Shown here piece after piece: positions 35,203 through 45,217 of a DNA stretch of 64,000 bases. A program made the position numbers and the translations under genes. Origin of the DNA: DSNY01 sp040752195. GTDB lineage: Bacteria; Pseudomonadota; Gammaproteobacteria; Burkholderiales; Burkholderiaceae_F. Numbering within the stretch: position 1 is the stretch's first letter; every line of letters begins with the position of its first letter. The DNA lies in NCBI GenBank assembly GCA_040752195.1, contig JBFMFC010000013.1:1-64000 (forward strand), in the 5' to 3' direction. The notes beneath the pieces were generated by a model. That model ran no database searches. It saw nothing but the letters and a program-made list of their open reading frames with translations, and had not been told where the DNA came from.

Positions 35203-35982
35203 CTAGCCGACCGGCACGGCCTTCGCCGCCGAAGGCGCCGGCCGGAACACCGCGGGGTCGTCGTAAAACGAAGGCGCCTCGTTGGCGGGCCACCAGCCCG
35301 GAATGCCGAGCACCGGCAGGTGCGCGAGCAGCGGCGGCGCAAGATCGGCGCGTTCGACGAAGCGCGCGGCGGCGGCATCGTGATCGCCGCGCAGCGGGAC
35401 CGCTACGACGCAGGCGGTGATCGCCTTGAACGGCCCGGTGAGTTTTTCGAGCAGCGCGTGGCCGAAAGCGCGCGCGGCGATGTCGCGTCCCCAGCGGCCG
35501 CGCCAGTCGACGAACAGGCGGCGCCAGTCGTGCCGCGCGAGGGCGGCGAACACCGCGGGGTCGTCGCTCGCCAGCAGCAGCCCGCTCTCGTCGATCAGCG
35601 TGGCGGCGTCGCGCACCGGCCCGCGCGTTCCGCCGATGCCGCGCTTCTCGATCTCGTCGGCCTGGCGGCGATTCAGCGCCGCCTTCGCGCGCGGGCACGC
35701 GAGCCACAGCAGCGCGTTGAACGCATCGTGCAGGTTCGCGCGCGTCGGCACGCGGCCCGTGGCCGCGATGTGCAGTTCGTACGGTGTGTCGAGCGCATCG
35801 TCGGCCCCGACGAAGACGACCGGCTTGCCGCGCCCGGAGACGATCGCGCGTTCGCGTGCGGCGTCGCTCAGCGCCGCACGCCAGTCGGCCGCTTCGAGCA
35901 GCAAGCGCCAGCGCGCCAGCGGCGCGAGCCAAGGCGCCGACCAGTCGAGCGCAGCGGCCGCGCTCACGCCTTGAGCTTCCAC
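35203..35982 (-). CDS. DUF3025 family protein
   Basis: A 259-residue protein with the family blocks YELHIAATGRVPTRANLHDAFNAL (in part: RVPTRANLHDAFNALLW), LLLASDDPAVFAAL and LPVLGIPGWWPANE. Biochemical function is unknown. Its start overlaps the end of pyrC by 19 bases, which suggests cotranscription. No membrane segments or signal peptide are seen. Confidence 0.85.
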   Translation of the reverse strand: MEAQGVSAAAALDWSAPWLAPLARWRLLLEAADWRAALSDAARERAIVSGRGKPVVFVGADDALDTPYELHIAATGRVPTRANLHDAFNALLWLACPRAKAALNRRQADEIEKRGIGGTRGPVRDAATLIDESGLLLASDDPAVFAALARHDWRRLFVDWRGRWGRDIAARAFGHALLEKLTGPFKAITACVVAVPLRGDHDAAAARFVERADLAPPLLAHLPVLGIPGWWPANEAPSFYDDPAVFRPAPSAAKAVPVG

Positions 35983-37019
35983 GGAAGCGATTCGCCCGCG
36001 GCGAGCGGCACGACGGTGGCGTCGCCGAACTTCAGCTCGGTCGGCACGGTCCAGGCGCGCCGTTCGAGCGTCACCGTGGCGCGGTTGCGCGGAAGTCCGT
36101 AGAAGTCCGCTCCGTGAAAACTCGCGAACGCCTCCAGCGCGTCGAGCGCGCCGACCGACTCGAACGCCTGCGCGTACATCTCGAGCGCGCTCGGCGCGGT
36201 GAAGCAGCCCGCGCAGCCGCAGGCGCTTTCCTTGTCGCCTTTCGCGTGCGGCGCGCTGTCGGTGCCGAGGAAAAAGCGCGGATTGCCCGAAGTCGCGGCG
36301 GCGAGCAGCGCCTGCCGGTGCGGCTCGCGCTTGAGCACCGGCAGGCAGTAAAAGTGCGGGCGCACGCCGGCGCGGCCTTCCGGCGTCAAAAACATCGCGT
36401 TGCGGTTGTACAGCAGATGGTGCGCGGTGATCGTGGCGGCGATTCGCCCATCGGCCTGAAGCACGTAGTCGACCGCCTGCCGCGTCGTGATGTGCTCGAA
36501 GACGACGCGCAGTTGCGGAAAGTCCTGCCGCAGCGGCGCGAGCACCTTTTCAATGAACACCTGCTCGCGGTCGAACACGTCGACGTCGGCGTGCGTGACT
36601 TCGCCGTGAACGAGCAGCGGCAGGTCGACGGCCTGCATCGCCTCGAGCGCGCGCACGCACTTCGCGAGGTTCGTGACGCCGGCGTCGGAGTGCGTCGTGG
36701 CGCCCGCGGGATACAGCTTCACGCCGTGCACGAAGCCGCAGTCCTTGGCGCGGCGGATCTCTTCGGGCGGCGTGCGGTCGGTCAGGTACAGCGTCATCAG
36801 CGGCTCGAACGCCAGGCCCCCCGGCAGCGCAGCGAGGATGCGTTCGCGATACGCCGCCGCCTGCGCGACGGTGGTGACCGGCGGCTTCAGGTTGGGCATC
36901 ACGATTGCGCGTGCGAACTGCCGCGCCGTGTGCCGCAGCACATCGGCCAGCGCCGCGCCGTCGCGCAGATGCAGGTGCCAGTCGTCGGGGCGGGTGATCG
37001 TCAGCGTGTCGGCGCTCAT
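35964..37019 (-). CDS. pyrC: Dihydroorotase
   Basis: PyrC closes carbamoyl-aspartate to dihydroorotate in pyrimidine synthesis. The 351-residue class II enzyme shows WHLHLRDG (zinc histidines), VKLYPAGATTHSD with the carboxylated Lys, LLVHGEVTHADVDVFDRE, FEHITT and the catalytic Asp in FLGTDSAPH. Length is canonical. Divergent from the AceE-type gene. Confidence 0.95.
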   Translation of the reverse strand: MSADTLTITRPDDWHLHLRDGAALADVLRHTARQFARAIVMPNLKPPVTTVAQAAAYRERILAALPGGLAFEPLMTLYLTDRTPPEEIRRAKDCGFVHGVKLYPAGATTHSDAGVTNLAKCVRALEAMQAVDLPLLVHGEVTHADVDVFDREQVFIEKVLAPLRQDFPQLRVVFEHITTRQAVDYVLQADGRIAATITAHHLLYNRNAMFLTPEGRAGVRPHFYCLPVLKREPHRQALLAAATSGNPRFFLGTDSAPHAKGDKESACGCAGCFTAPSALEMYAQAFESVGALDALEAFASFHGADFYGLPRNRATVTLERRAWTVPTELKFGDATVVPLAAGESLPWKLKA

Positions 37020-37153
37020 GCCGCGATTATCGCGCGGCGGCGCCGTCGAACCGCGCAGTGCGCGATGGCCCGCGGCGCAGGCGTTGCGGCGCGGGCGGCG
37101 CCTTGTCCCGCTTCGATCCGGGCCGGCGCGATAATCGCCGCGAGGAGACGACC

Positions 37154-39841
37154 ATGAACCGCGACGATCTCGCCAAGCTGTCCGCATCCGCCGCGTGGCG
37201 GCTGCCGATCGTGGACGCCGATCCGCAGGAAACGCGCGAGTGGCTCGACGCGCTCGACGCGCTGATCGCGTCCGCCGGCGCGGAGCGCGCGACGTTCGTG
37301 CTGAAGAAGCTGATGCAGCATGCGCGCACGCGGCGCGTCGCCCTGCCGCAGGTGCTCGCCACGCCCTACTGCAACACGATCGAGCTGGCGGACCAGCCGC
37401 CGTACCAGGGCAATCTCGAGATCGAAGCGCGCATCTCGGCGCTCGTGCGCTGGAATGCGCTGGCGATGGTCGTTCGCGCCAACCGCGCAAGCGCCGAGCT
37501 GGGCGGGCACATCGCGAGCTACGCATCGGCGGCGGACCTGTTCGAAGTCGGCTTCAACCACTTCTTCCGCGCAGCCGTGCCGACCGCGCAGGGCCCGGCG
37601 CGCGGCGACCTCGTCTACTTTCAACCGCACTCGGCGCCGGGCGTGTACGCGCGCGCGTTCCTCGAAGGGCGGCTGACCGAAGAGCAACTCGCCAACTATC
37701 GCCGCGAGACGGGCGGCCAAGGGCTGTCGTCGTATCCGCATCCGTGGCTGATGCCGGAGTTCTGGCAGTTTCCGACTGGATCGATGGGGCTCGGGCCGCT
37801 GTTCGCGATCTATCAGGCGCGCTTCATGCGGTATCTGGCGAACCGCGGGCTGCTCGACACCGCGGGGCGCAAGGTGTGGGCCTTCGTGGGCGACGGCGAG
37901 ATGGACGAGCCCGAGTCGCTCGCCGGGCTTTCGCTCGCCGCGCGCGAAGGGCTCGACAACCTGGTCTTCGTCGTCAACTGCAATTTGCAGCGGCTCGACG
38001 GTCCCGTGCGCGGCAACGGCTCGATCATCCAGGAGCTCGAAGGCCTGTTCGCCGGTGCCGGCTGGAACGTCATCAAGCTGCTGTGGGGCAGCGACTGGGA
38101 TCCGCTGTTCGCGCGCGACACGCAGGGACTGCTGCTGCGCGCGTTCCACGAGACGGTCGACGGCGAGTTCCAGACGCTGTCGGCGACCGACGGCCGCTTC
38201 AACCGCGAGCACTTCTTCGCGAAGTACCCCGAGCTGCAACAGCTCGTCGCGCACCTTTCGGACGACGACATCGACCGGCTGCGCCGCGGCGGCCACGATC
38301 CGGTCAAGATCTTCGCCGCGTACTGGCACGCGGCGCGGCATCGCGGCCAGCCGACGGTGATCCTGGCGAAGACCAAGAAGGGTTACGGCATGGGCACGGC
38401 CGGGCAAGGCCGGATGACCACGCACCAGCAGAAGAAGCTCGATACGCAGCAACTGCTGGAGTTCCGCGACCGCTTCGCGCTGCCGCTGACCGACGCGCAG
38501 GTGGAGAACTGCGAATTCGTCCGCCCGCCGGCGGATTCGCCCGAGATGAAGTACCTGCACGCGCGGCGAGCGAAGCTCGGCGGCTACCTGCCCGCGCGCT
38601 CGAACGAGTGCGAGCCGATCGCGGCGCCGCCGGCCGAGTCGTTCGCGCGCTTCGCGCTCGAAGCGAGCGGCAAGGAGATGTCGACGACGATGGCCTTCGT
38701 TCGCATGATCTCGGCGCTGCTGAAGGATCCGCAGCTCGGCCGCCGCATCGTTCCGATCATCGCCGACGAAGCGCGCACGTTCGGCATGGCGGATCTGTTC
38801 CGCCAGATCGGCATCTACTCGCCGCTCGGTCAGCTCTACGAACCCGAGGATCACGACCAGGTCAGCTACTACAAGGAGTCGACGACCGGGCAGATCCTCG
38901 AGGAAGGCATCAACGAAGCCGGCGCGATCGCGAGCTGGGTCGCCGCGGCGACGAGCTATTCCGCGCACGGCTTCGCGATGCTGCCCTTTTACATCTACTA
39001 CTCGATGTTCGGCTTCCAGCGCGTTGGCGACGCGATCTGGGCCGCCGCCGATTCGCGTTCGCGCGGCTTCCTGCTCGGCGCCACCGCCGGCCGCACGACG
39101 CTCGCCGGCGAAGGATTGCAGCACCAGGACGGAACGAGCCAACTGATCGCGAGCACGATCCCGAACTGCCGCGCGTACGACCCGTGTTTCGCGTACGAGC
39201 TGGCGGTGATCCTCGAAGACGGCATGCGGCGGATGCTCGCCGCGCAGGAGGACGTTTTCTACTACGTGACGGTGATGAACGAGTCGTACGCGCAGCCGAG
39301 CGCGCCGGCCGATGTCCGCGAGGGCATCCTGCGCGGCATGTACTGCGTGCGGCCCTCGGCCAGGGGCGCCGCGCGCGTTCGCCTCGCCGGCGCGGGCACG
39401 ATCCTGCGCGAAGCGCTCGCCGCGGCCGAACTCCTCGAGCGCGATTTCGACATCGGCGCCGACGTGTATTCGGTGACCAGCTACACGGAACTGCGGCGCG
39501 AAGCGATGGCCTTCGAGCGCCAGCGGCGGCTGGGCAGGCCGCAAGGCGTGTGCTGGATCGAGCAGCAGTTGACGCCCACCGGCGCGCCGGTCGTCGCCGC
39601 GAGCGATTACGTCGCCGCGGTGGCCGACCTGATCCGCCCGTGGGTGCGCGACCGCTACATCGCGCTCGGCACCGACGGCTTCGGCCGCTCCGACACGCGC
39701 GGGGCACTGCGGCGCTTCTTCGAGGTCGACCGCCACGCGATCGCGGTCGCTGCGCTGTCGGCGCTCGACCCGGCGCTCGCGCGGCGGGCGGCGCAGTCGT
39801 ACGCGATCGACGTCGACGCGGCGCCGCCGTGGACGCGGTGA
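37154..39841 (+). CDS. aceE: Pyruvate dehydrogenase E1 component, homodimeric type
   Basis: An 895-residue E1p of the AceE type, decarboxylating pyruvate and acetylating E2 lipoyl groups. It has FVGDGEMDEPESLAGLSLA with NLVFVVNCNLQRLDGPVRGN (ThDP site), HGFAMLPFYIYYSMFGFQR in the transketolase-like domain, and GLQHQDGTSQLIASTIPNC. Start follows GAGGAGA. No aceF or lpd genes are adjacent, so either E2/E3 are elsewhere or this is a second E1 paralogue. Its stop is one base from the converging glycerate kinase stop. Confidence 0.9.
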   Translation: MNRDDLAKLSASAAWRLPIVDADPQETREWLDALDALIASAGAERATFVLKKLMQHARTRRVALPQVLATPYCNTIELADQPPYQGNLEIEARISALVRWNALAMVVRANRASAELGGHIASYASAADLFEVGFNHFFRAAVPTAQGPARGDLVYFQPHSAPGVYARAFLEGRLTEEQLANYRRETGGQGLSSYPHPWLMPEFWQFPTGSMGLGPLFAIYQARFMRYLANRGLLDTAGRKVWAFVGDGEMDEPESLAGLSLAAREGLDNLVFVVNCNLQRLDGPVRGNGSIIQELEGLFAGAGWNVIKLLWGSDWDPLFARDTQGLLLRAFHETVDGEFQTLSATDGRFNREHFFAKYPELQQLVAHLSDDDIDRLRRGGHDPVKIFAAYWHAARHRGQPTVILAKTKKGYGMGTAGQGRMTTHQQKKLDTQQLLEFRDRFALPLTDAQVENCEFVRPPADSPEMKYLHARRAKLGGYLPARSNECEPIAAPPAESFARFALEASGKEMSTTMAFVRMISALLKDPQLGRRIVPIIADEARTFGMADLFRQIGIYSPLGQLYEPEDHDQVSYYKESTTGQILEEGINEAGAIASWVAAATSYSAHGFAMLPFYIYYSMFGFQRVGDAIWAAADSRSRGFLLGATAGRTTLAGEGLQHQDGTSQLIASTIPNCRAYDPCFAYELAVILEDGMRRMLAAQEDVFYYVTVMNESYAQPSAPADVREGILRGMYCVRPSARGAARVRLAGAGTILREALAAAELLERDFDIGADVYSVTSYTELRREAMAFERQRRLGRPQGVCWIEQQLTPTGAPVVAASDYVAAVADLIRPWVRDRYIALGTDGFGRSDTRGALRRFFEVDRHAIAVAALSALDPALARRAAQSYAIDVDAAPPWTR

Positions 39842-39842
39842 T

Positions 39843-41117
39843 CTACAGGACGAGAATGACGCGGTAGTCGTTGACGTTGGTCCGCGTCGGTCCGGTGCGA
39901 ATCAGCGCATCGGCCGCCGCGAAGAAGCCCCAGGCGTCGTGCGCGTCGAGCGCGGCGCGCGCGGCGACCCCCTTCGCCGCGGCGCGCGCGATCGAATCGG
40001 GTGCCAGCCAGGCGCCGGCGTTGTCTTCCGACCCGTCGATGCCGTCGGTGTCGGCCGCCAGCGCGTACACGCCCTGCATCCCGTCGAGCTCGATGGCGAG
40101 CGACAGCAGGAACTCGCTGCATCGGCCGCCGCGCCCCTTCACACCCGGCGGAATCGTCACCGTGCACTCGCCGCCCGAGATCAACGCCACGGGCGGCGCG
40201 AACGGCTGGCGATGGTTGCGGATCTCGCGCACCAGCGCGGCCATCACCTTGGCGACCTCGCGCGCCTCGCCGGTCACCGTGTCGCCGAGGATCACGGCCG
40301 CCACGTTCGCCGCGCGGAAGGTGTCGGCCGCGGCTTCGAGGCTGCGGTGAGCGGTCGCGATCACGCGGTTTTCAACGCGCGCGAACAGCGGATCGCCCGG
40401 CTTGGGCGTCTCTTCGATCTCGCCGCGCGCGCCGCGTTCGAGATGCGCGCGCACGCTCGCCGGCGCGGCGCACCCGTAGCGCGCGAGGATCGCCAGCGCA
40501 TCGGCGTACGTCGACGGATCCGGCGCGCACGGGCCGCTCGCGACATCGCTCGGAGAGTCGCCCGTCACGTCGGAGACGATCAGCGCGAGCACGCGCGCGC
40601 GTGTGGCCGCCGCGAGCCGGCCGCCGGCGGCGAGCGACAGGTGCTTGCGGACGACGTTCATCTCCTCGATCGGCGCGCCACAGCGCAGCAACTCGCGCGT
40701 GACCGCTTTCAGATCCGCCATCGGCACGGCGGGCACCGGCGCCGCGAGCAGGCTCGAGCCGCCGCCCGAAATCAGGGCGAGCAGCAGGTCGTCCGCGCCG
40801 AGCGACTGCACCAGCGAAAGGATCTCGCGCGCGGCGGCCTCGCCCGCCTCGTCCGGCACCGGATGCCCGGCCTCGACGACGCGAATGCGTTCGGTCGGCA
40901 ATCCGTGCGCGTAGCGCGTGATCACGAGCCCGTCGAGCGCGACATCGGGCCAAGCCAGTTCGACCGCACGCGCCATGCTCGCCGCCGCCTTGCCCGCACC
41001 GACCACGCACACGCGCCCGCGCGGCTTTGGCGGCAGGTACGCGGCGACGATCTTCAGCGGGTCGGCGGCGCCGACGGCGGCGGAGAAGCTCGCTCGCAGG
41101 AGTTCGGTCGGATCCAT
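39843..41117 (-). CDS. Glycerate 2-kinase (MOFRL family)
   Basis: A 424-residue GckA/TtuD-type kinase converting glycerate to 2-phosphoglycerate. Motifs: VVGAGKAAASMARAVE in the N-terminal domain, LISGGGSSLLAAP, LIVSDVTGDSPSDVASGP, and the C-terminal MOFRL domain with LISGGECTVTIPPG and ADTDGIDGSEDNAGA. It may work with the nearby four-carbon sugar acid genes in sugar-acid use, but it is separated from them by pyrC and aceE. Confidence 0.92.
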   Translation of the reverse strand: MDPTELLRASFSAAVGAADPLKIVAAYLPPKPRGRVCVVGAGKAAASMARAVELAWPDVALDGLVITRYAHGLPTERIRVVEAGHPVPDEAGEAAAREILSLVQSLGADDLLLALISGGGSSLLAAPVPAVPMADLKAVTRELLRCGAPIEEMNVVRKHLSLAAGGRLAAATRARVLALIVSDVTGDSPSDVASGPCAPDPSTYADALAILARYGCAAPASVRAHLERGARGEIEETPKPGDPLFARVENRVIATAHRSLEAAADTFRAANVAAVILGDTVTGEAREVAKVMAALVREIRNHRQPFAPPVALISGGECTVTIPPGVKGRGGRCSEFLLSLAIELDGMQGVYALAADTDGIDGSEDNAGAWLAPDSIARAAAKGVAARAALDAHDAWGFFAAADALIRTGPTRTNVNDYRVILVL

Positions 41118-41139
41118 TTCGGCGCGTGTCGCGCTGAAC

Positions 41140-43218
41140 TCACTTCAGTATCCGGAACAGATTGTGATGCGCATCGGTGAACGTCGGCAGATCCGGGCGA
41201 TCCTTGATCGGCTCGGCCGCGTCGGCGATGCGGGGGTGCGCCAGCAGCTTGCGGTTGCGGGTGACGAGGATCTGGTCGGTCGACGATAGCCAGTAGTCGG
41301 CGGCAGCCGAGGATTCGGGGATGTCGGAGACGACGACGGCTTCGAGCCCGAACTCGGTGGCCAGGCGTTTGACGACCGGCATCAGGTCGATGTAGCGGTT
41401 GGTCGCCTGGAACACGATCACGCCGTCGGGCGCGAGGTGTTTGACATACAAGGCCATCGCCTCGCGCGTGACCAGGTGCATCGGGATCGAGTCGCCGGAA
41501 AACGCGTCGATGCCGAGCACGTCGTAGCCGCGCGGTCCGCGCTGCTTCAGCTCGCGTTCCAGCGACAGCCGGCCGTCGCCGAGGATCACCTGCGTCTTCG
41601 CCGGCGTGTCGCGCAGGAAGGTGAACTCGCGCCGCTCGATCTCGACGACCTTGGGGCTGATCTCGTAGAAGACGATCTCGTCGCCGGCTCGCCCGTAGCC
41701 GGCGACCACGCCGGCGCCCAGGCCGATGATGCCGACGCGGCGCGGCTGCGGCTTGATCTCGGCGAGCGCGGAGAACAGCCGGCCATAGCCCGAGGTGGGG
41801 CCGAAGTAGTCGCTCGGCGTGTTCCTGTACTGGTCGCCGAGCAACTGCCCGCCGTGGATGATGCCGCCGTGGTACATCGCGCGGTAAGCCACACCGTCGA
41901 CGGTGCGGTCGCGCGTTCGCACGACGCCGTAGAAGTCGCGTTCCATGACGCGCATGTCGCGCCCGTACTCGCGCGCACCGTCATAGGCGAACCAGGCCGT
42001 GGGCAGCAGCACGAGCACGCCGACGATGCGCGCCGCACCCTCGAGACGCGCGAGCACCAGCAGCGCCAGCAGCACGAGCGTGATGTTCAGCTCGTAGTAG
42101 CCGTCGAGCACGAGGGGTGCCACGATCGCGATCAGCACCGCGCCGGCCGCGCCGCCCAGCGACAGCATCAGATAAAAGCGCGTGAGATAACACGGATCGG
42201 GCTTCAGCCGGGCGAGCTCGCCGTGGCAGAACATGCACGCGACGAACAGCCCGGCGAAGTACGTGACCGCCGCCCACAGCAGCTCGAGCGACGAGATGAA
42301 GTAAGCCATCCACGGGATGCCGGGGATCAGCAGCGCGATGAACAGCCAGCGCACGTACCAGCGCGGATGGTCGAAACAGAGGATGAACGTGATCAGGTAC
42401 AGCGACAGCGGCAGCACCCACAGGAACGGCACGCTCGAGATGTTCTGCGTCACATGGTTGGTGACCGCGAGCAGCATGACCGAGCCCATCGCGGCCAGCG
42501 CGAGCCAGAGAAGCTGCGTGCGCAGGCTCGGCGCCGCAGCGGCACCTTGCGATGCAGCGCCCGCGAGCGGCTGCGCATCGCCTTCGGCCGCTGCGGCCGC
42601 GCGCATCGACATCCACCCGGTCACCGCGCAGACGACCACGAACGCCGCGTACATCACCGACCAGCCCCAGCCCAGTTGCGGCAGCGTCAGCCAGGGCTCG
42701 AACAGCACCGGAAAGCCGAGCAGCGCGAGCAGCGACGCGAAGTTCGACAGCGCGAACAGCCGATACGGAACGGATGCGCGGAAGCGCCGCCAGTACCACG
42801 CCTGCAAGAGCGGTGTGGTCGTCGACAGCAGGAAATACGGCAGCCCGATCGTCGCCGCCAGCAACAGCAGGATGCGGACGATCGGGTCCTCGTCGCCTTG
42901 CGGCTTCCAGTGGTCCGCGGCGAGGATCGGCAGCGTGGCGAGCGAGATCGCCAGCAGCACGAGATGAAGCTGCGTTTGCCGCTTCACCCCGAGCCGCGTC
43001 GTCGCATCCGCGTATGCATAACCCGCCAGCAGCACGGTCTGAAAGAACACGAGACAGGTCGTCCACACCGCGGCCGACCCGCCGAACCACGGCAGGATCT
43101 GCTTGGCGATGATCGGCTGAACCAGAAACAGCAGGAAGGCCGACAGGAAGATCGTGCCGGCGTACGGCAGGATCGCGCGCGACGCGGGCGCGGTCGTTGA
43201 GACGGTGGCGGCGTGCAT
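41140..43218 (-). CDS. Membrane-anchored spermidine synthase-like protein
   Basis: A 692-residue fusion. About 12 hydrophobic helices (residues 15-430; for example TIFLSAFLLFLVQPIIAKQI) precede a C-terminal spermidine synthase-like Rossmann domain with GIIGLGAGVVAGYG, EISPKVVEIERREF, GDGRLSLE and DVLGIDAFSGDSIPMHL. Such MFS/spermidine-synthase fusions are common but their substrate is not established. The second domain keeps the aminopropyl-transferase loop Asp residues. The gene precedes the glycerate kinase on the same strand. Confidence 0.82.
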   Translation of the reverse strand: MHAATVSTTAPASRAILPYAGTIFLSAFLLFLVQPIIAKQILPWFGGSAAVWTTCLVFFQTVLLAGYAYADATTRLGVKRQTQLHLVLLAISLATLPILAADHWKPQGDEDPIVRILLLLAATIGLPYFLLSTTTPLLQAWYWRRFRASVPYRLFALSNFASLLALLGFPVLFEPWLTLPQLGWGWSVMYAAFVVVCAVTGWMSMRAAAAAEGDAQPLAGAASQGAAAAPSLRTQLLWLALAAMGSVMLLAVTNHVTQNISSVPFLWVLPLSLYLITFILCFDHPRWYVRWLFIALLIPGIPWMAYFISSLELLWAAVTYFAGLFVACMFCHGELARLKPDPCYLTRFYLMLSLGGAAGAVLIAIVAPLVLDGYYELNITLVLLALLVLARLEGAARIVGVLVLLPTAWFAYDGAREYGRDMRVMERDFYGVVRTRDRTVDGVAYRAMYHGGIIHGGQLLGDQYRNTPSDYFGPTSGYGRLFSALAEIKPQPRRVGIIGLGAGVVAGYGRAGDEIVFYEISPKVVEIERREFTFLRDTPAKTQVILGDGRLSLERELKQRGPRGYDVLGIDAFSGDSIPMHLVTREAMALYVKHLAPDGVIVFQATNRYIDLMPVVKRLATEFGLEAVVVSDIPESSAAADYWLSSTDQILVTRNRKLLAHPRIADAAEPIKDRPDLPTFTDAHHNLFRILK

Positions 43219-43248
43219 GCAAGCGTTTTCGTTGTGGGTCGACGCGAA

Positions 43249-43275
43249 ACGGGCCCGGTGTTCAGCCGGGCCCGT
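43249..43275 (-). terminator. Hairpin downstream of the amino-acid ABC operon
   Basis: A perfect 10-base inverted repeat (ACGGGCCCGG and its complement) with a 7-base loop lies about 55 bases past the ATPase stop. On the minus strand it is followed only by TTTCGC, so it is a weak terminator or a stability hairpin. Confidence 0.5.
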
Positions 43276-43328
43276 ACGCAGAAACGCGGATTATCCCCGA
43301 ACCGTGCACGCCGGCCGCAGGGCGAGCG

Positions 43329-44075
43329 TCAGTGCCCGAGGATCTTCGACAGGAAGTCCTTGGTGCGCTCGCTCTTCGGGCGCGAGAAGAACTCCTCGGG
43401 GGTGTTCTCCTCGACGATCTGCCCCTGGTCCATGAAGATCACCCGGTCGGCCACCGCCTTGGCGAAGCCCATCTCGTGTGTGACGACCAGCATCGTGATG
43501 CCCTGCCCGGCCAGCTCGACCATCACATCGAGCACCTCCTTGATCATCTCGGGGTCGAGCGCCGAGGTCGGCTCGTCAAACAGCATGATCTTGGGCCGCA
43601 GGCACAGCGCGCGCGCGATCGCCACCCGCTGCTGCTGGCCGCCGGACAGTTGCAGCGGGTACTTGTGCGCCTGCTCGGCGATGCGAACGCGCGCCAGTTG
43701 CTGCATCGCGCGCTCCTCGGCCTCCTTTTTCGGCATCTTGGCCACCCACATCGGCGCCAGCGTCAGGTTCTCCAGCACCGTGAGATGCGGGAACAGGTTG
43801 AACTGCTGGAACACCATGCCGACTTCGCGGCGGACCTTCTCGATCGCCTTGACGTCGTCCGTGAGCTCGATGCCGTCGACGATGATGCGGCCCTCCTGGT
43901 GCTCCTCGAGCCGGTTGATGCAGCGGATCAGGGTGGACTTGCCCGACCCCGACGGCCCGCAGATCACGATGCGCTCACCGCGCCGGACGGTCAGGTCGAT
44001 GTCGCGCAACACGTGGAAATTGTTGCCGTACCACTTGTTGACCTTCTCGAAGATGATGATGTTGTCGGTGGTCAT
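43329..44075 (-). CDS. aapP: Amino-acid ABC transporter ATP-binding protein
   Basis: A 248-residue polar amino-acid importer ATPase. Walker A is GPSGSGKSTLIR, the signature LSGGQQQRVAIARAL and Walker B IMLFDEPTSALDP. The H-loop is LVVTHEMGFAKAVADRV. It is the last gene of an aapJQMP-like operon; order and two large permeases match the general L-amino acid transporter Aap/Bzt type. Confidence 0.93.
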   Translation of the reverse strand: MTTDNIIIFEKVNKWYGNNFHVLRDIDLTVRRGERIVICGPSGSGKSTLIRCINRLEEHQEGRIIVDGIELTDDVKAIEKVRREVGMVFQQFNLFPHLTVLENLTLAPMWVAKMPKKEAEERAMQQLARVRIAEQAHKYPLQLSGGQQQRVAIARALCLRPKIMLFDEPTSALDPEMIKEVLDVMVELAGQGITMLVVTHEMGFAKAVADRVIFMDQGQIVEENTPEEFFSRPKSERTKDFLSKILGH

Positions 44076-44109
44076 TGGCGCGGCTCGCGCGTGGAGTAAG
44101 GAAAGACGC

Positions 44110-45213
44110 CTAGCGCGTCCTGCTGACGTTCAACTGCTTCTCGATCCAGAGGCTGTAGCGCGACATCGCGAAACAGAAGGCGAAGTAGATCAGCGTGATG
44201 AACAGGTAGCCCTCGATCTTGAACGGCCGCCAGTCGGCGTCCGAGTTCAGCGCCAGTCCGAGCGCGCCGGTCAGCTCGTACAGCGAGACGATCGTCACGA
44301 GCGACGTGTCCTTGAAGATCGCGATGAAGCTGTTCATGATGCCCGGCACGACCATCGCGAGCGCCTGCGGCAGGACGATCTTGCGCTGCGTCTGCCAGTA
44401 CGTGAGGCCCAGCGACTGGGCCGCCTCGATCTGTCCCTTGGGGATCGCCTGCAGGCCGCCGCGAACGACCTCCGCCAGGTACGCCGCCGAGAACAGCGTG
44501 ATGCCGACGAGCACCCGCACCAGAACGTCGGGCGACTTGCCGACCGGCAGGAACAACGGAAACATGAAGCTCGCCATGAACAGCACCGAGATCAGCGGCA
44601 CGCCGCGGACCAGTTCGATGTAGACGATGCATAGCGTACGGATCGCCGGCAGACTCGAGCGGCGCCCCAGCGCGACGACGATCGCCAGCGGATACGCGAG
44701 CACGATGCCGAAGGTCGCCAGCATGATCGTCAGCGGCAGGCCGCCCCACTGGTCGGTGGGCACGCGCTCGAGCCCGAACCAGCCGCCGCCCATCAGCACA
44801 AAGAAAGCGGGCACGACGAGGGCCCACAGCAGCGCCAGCCACGGCTTCCAGAAGTAGCGGATGCAACTGGCGATCAGCAGTGCCACGAGCAGAAGGGTCG
44901 CCAGTTCCGGCCGCCACTGCTGCTCGTACGGATAGCGGCCGAAGACGATCAGCCGGAACTTCTCGCCGATCACCGCCCAGCACGCGCCGACACCCCGCGC
45001 CTGCTGACACAGGTTCGCGTCCGGCGTCAGCACGGCGTTGGCGACCGCCCAGGAGAAAAACCCCGGCAGGTAGTAGATCCCCAGCGCCGCGATGGCGAGC
45101 GTGGCGATGCCGCTTTTCCAGTCGCCGAAGAGGTTCGCGCGGACCCAGGGGACGAGGCCCTCGGTCTTCACGGGCGCAGGCCGCGGTGCGATCGGCTGGA
45201 AGACGACGCCCAT
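44110..45213 (-). CDS. aapM: Amino-acid ABC transporter permease (AapM type)
   Basis: A 367-residue inner-membrane permease, longer than ordinary HisM-type permeases because of an extra N-terminal region with several helices, as in AapM/BztC. The coupling loop is EVVRGGLQAIPKGQIEAAQSLGLT (in part: GLQAIPKGQIEAAQSLGL), followed by LPQALAMVVPGIMNSFIAIF. It lies between aapQ and aapP with gaps of 4 and 34 bases. Confidence 0.92.
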   Translation of the reverse strand: MGVVFQPIAPRPAPVKTEGLVPWVRANLFGDWKSGIATLAIAALGIYYLPGFFSWAVANAVLTPDANLCQQARGVGACWAVIGEKFRLIVFGRYPYEQQWRPELATLLLVALLIASCIRYFWKPWLALLWALVVPAFFVLMGGGWFGLERVPTDQWGGLPLTIMLATFGIVLAYPLAIVVALGRRSSLPAIRTLCIVYIELVRGVPLISVLFMASFMFPLFLPVGKSPDVLVRVLVGITLFSAAYLAEVVRGGLQAIPKGQIEAAQSLGLTYWQTQRKIVLPQALAMVVPGIMNSFIAIFKDTSLVTIVSLYELTGALGLALNSDADWRPFKIEGYLFITLIYFAFCFAMSRYSLWIEKQLNVSRTR

Positions 45214-45217
45214 CGTC

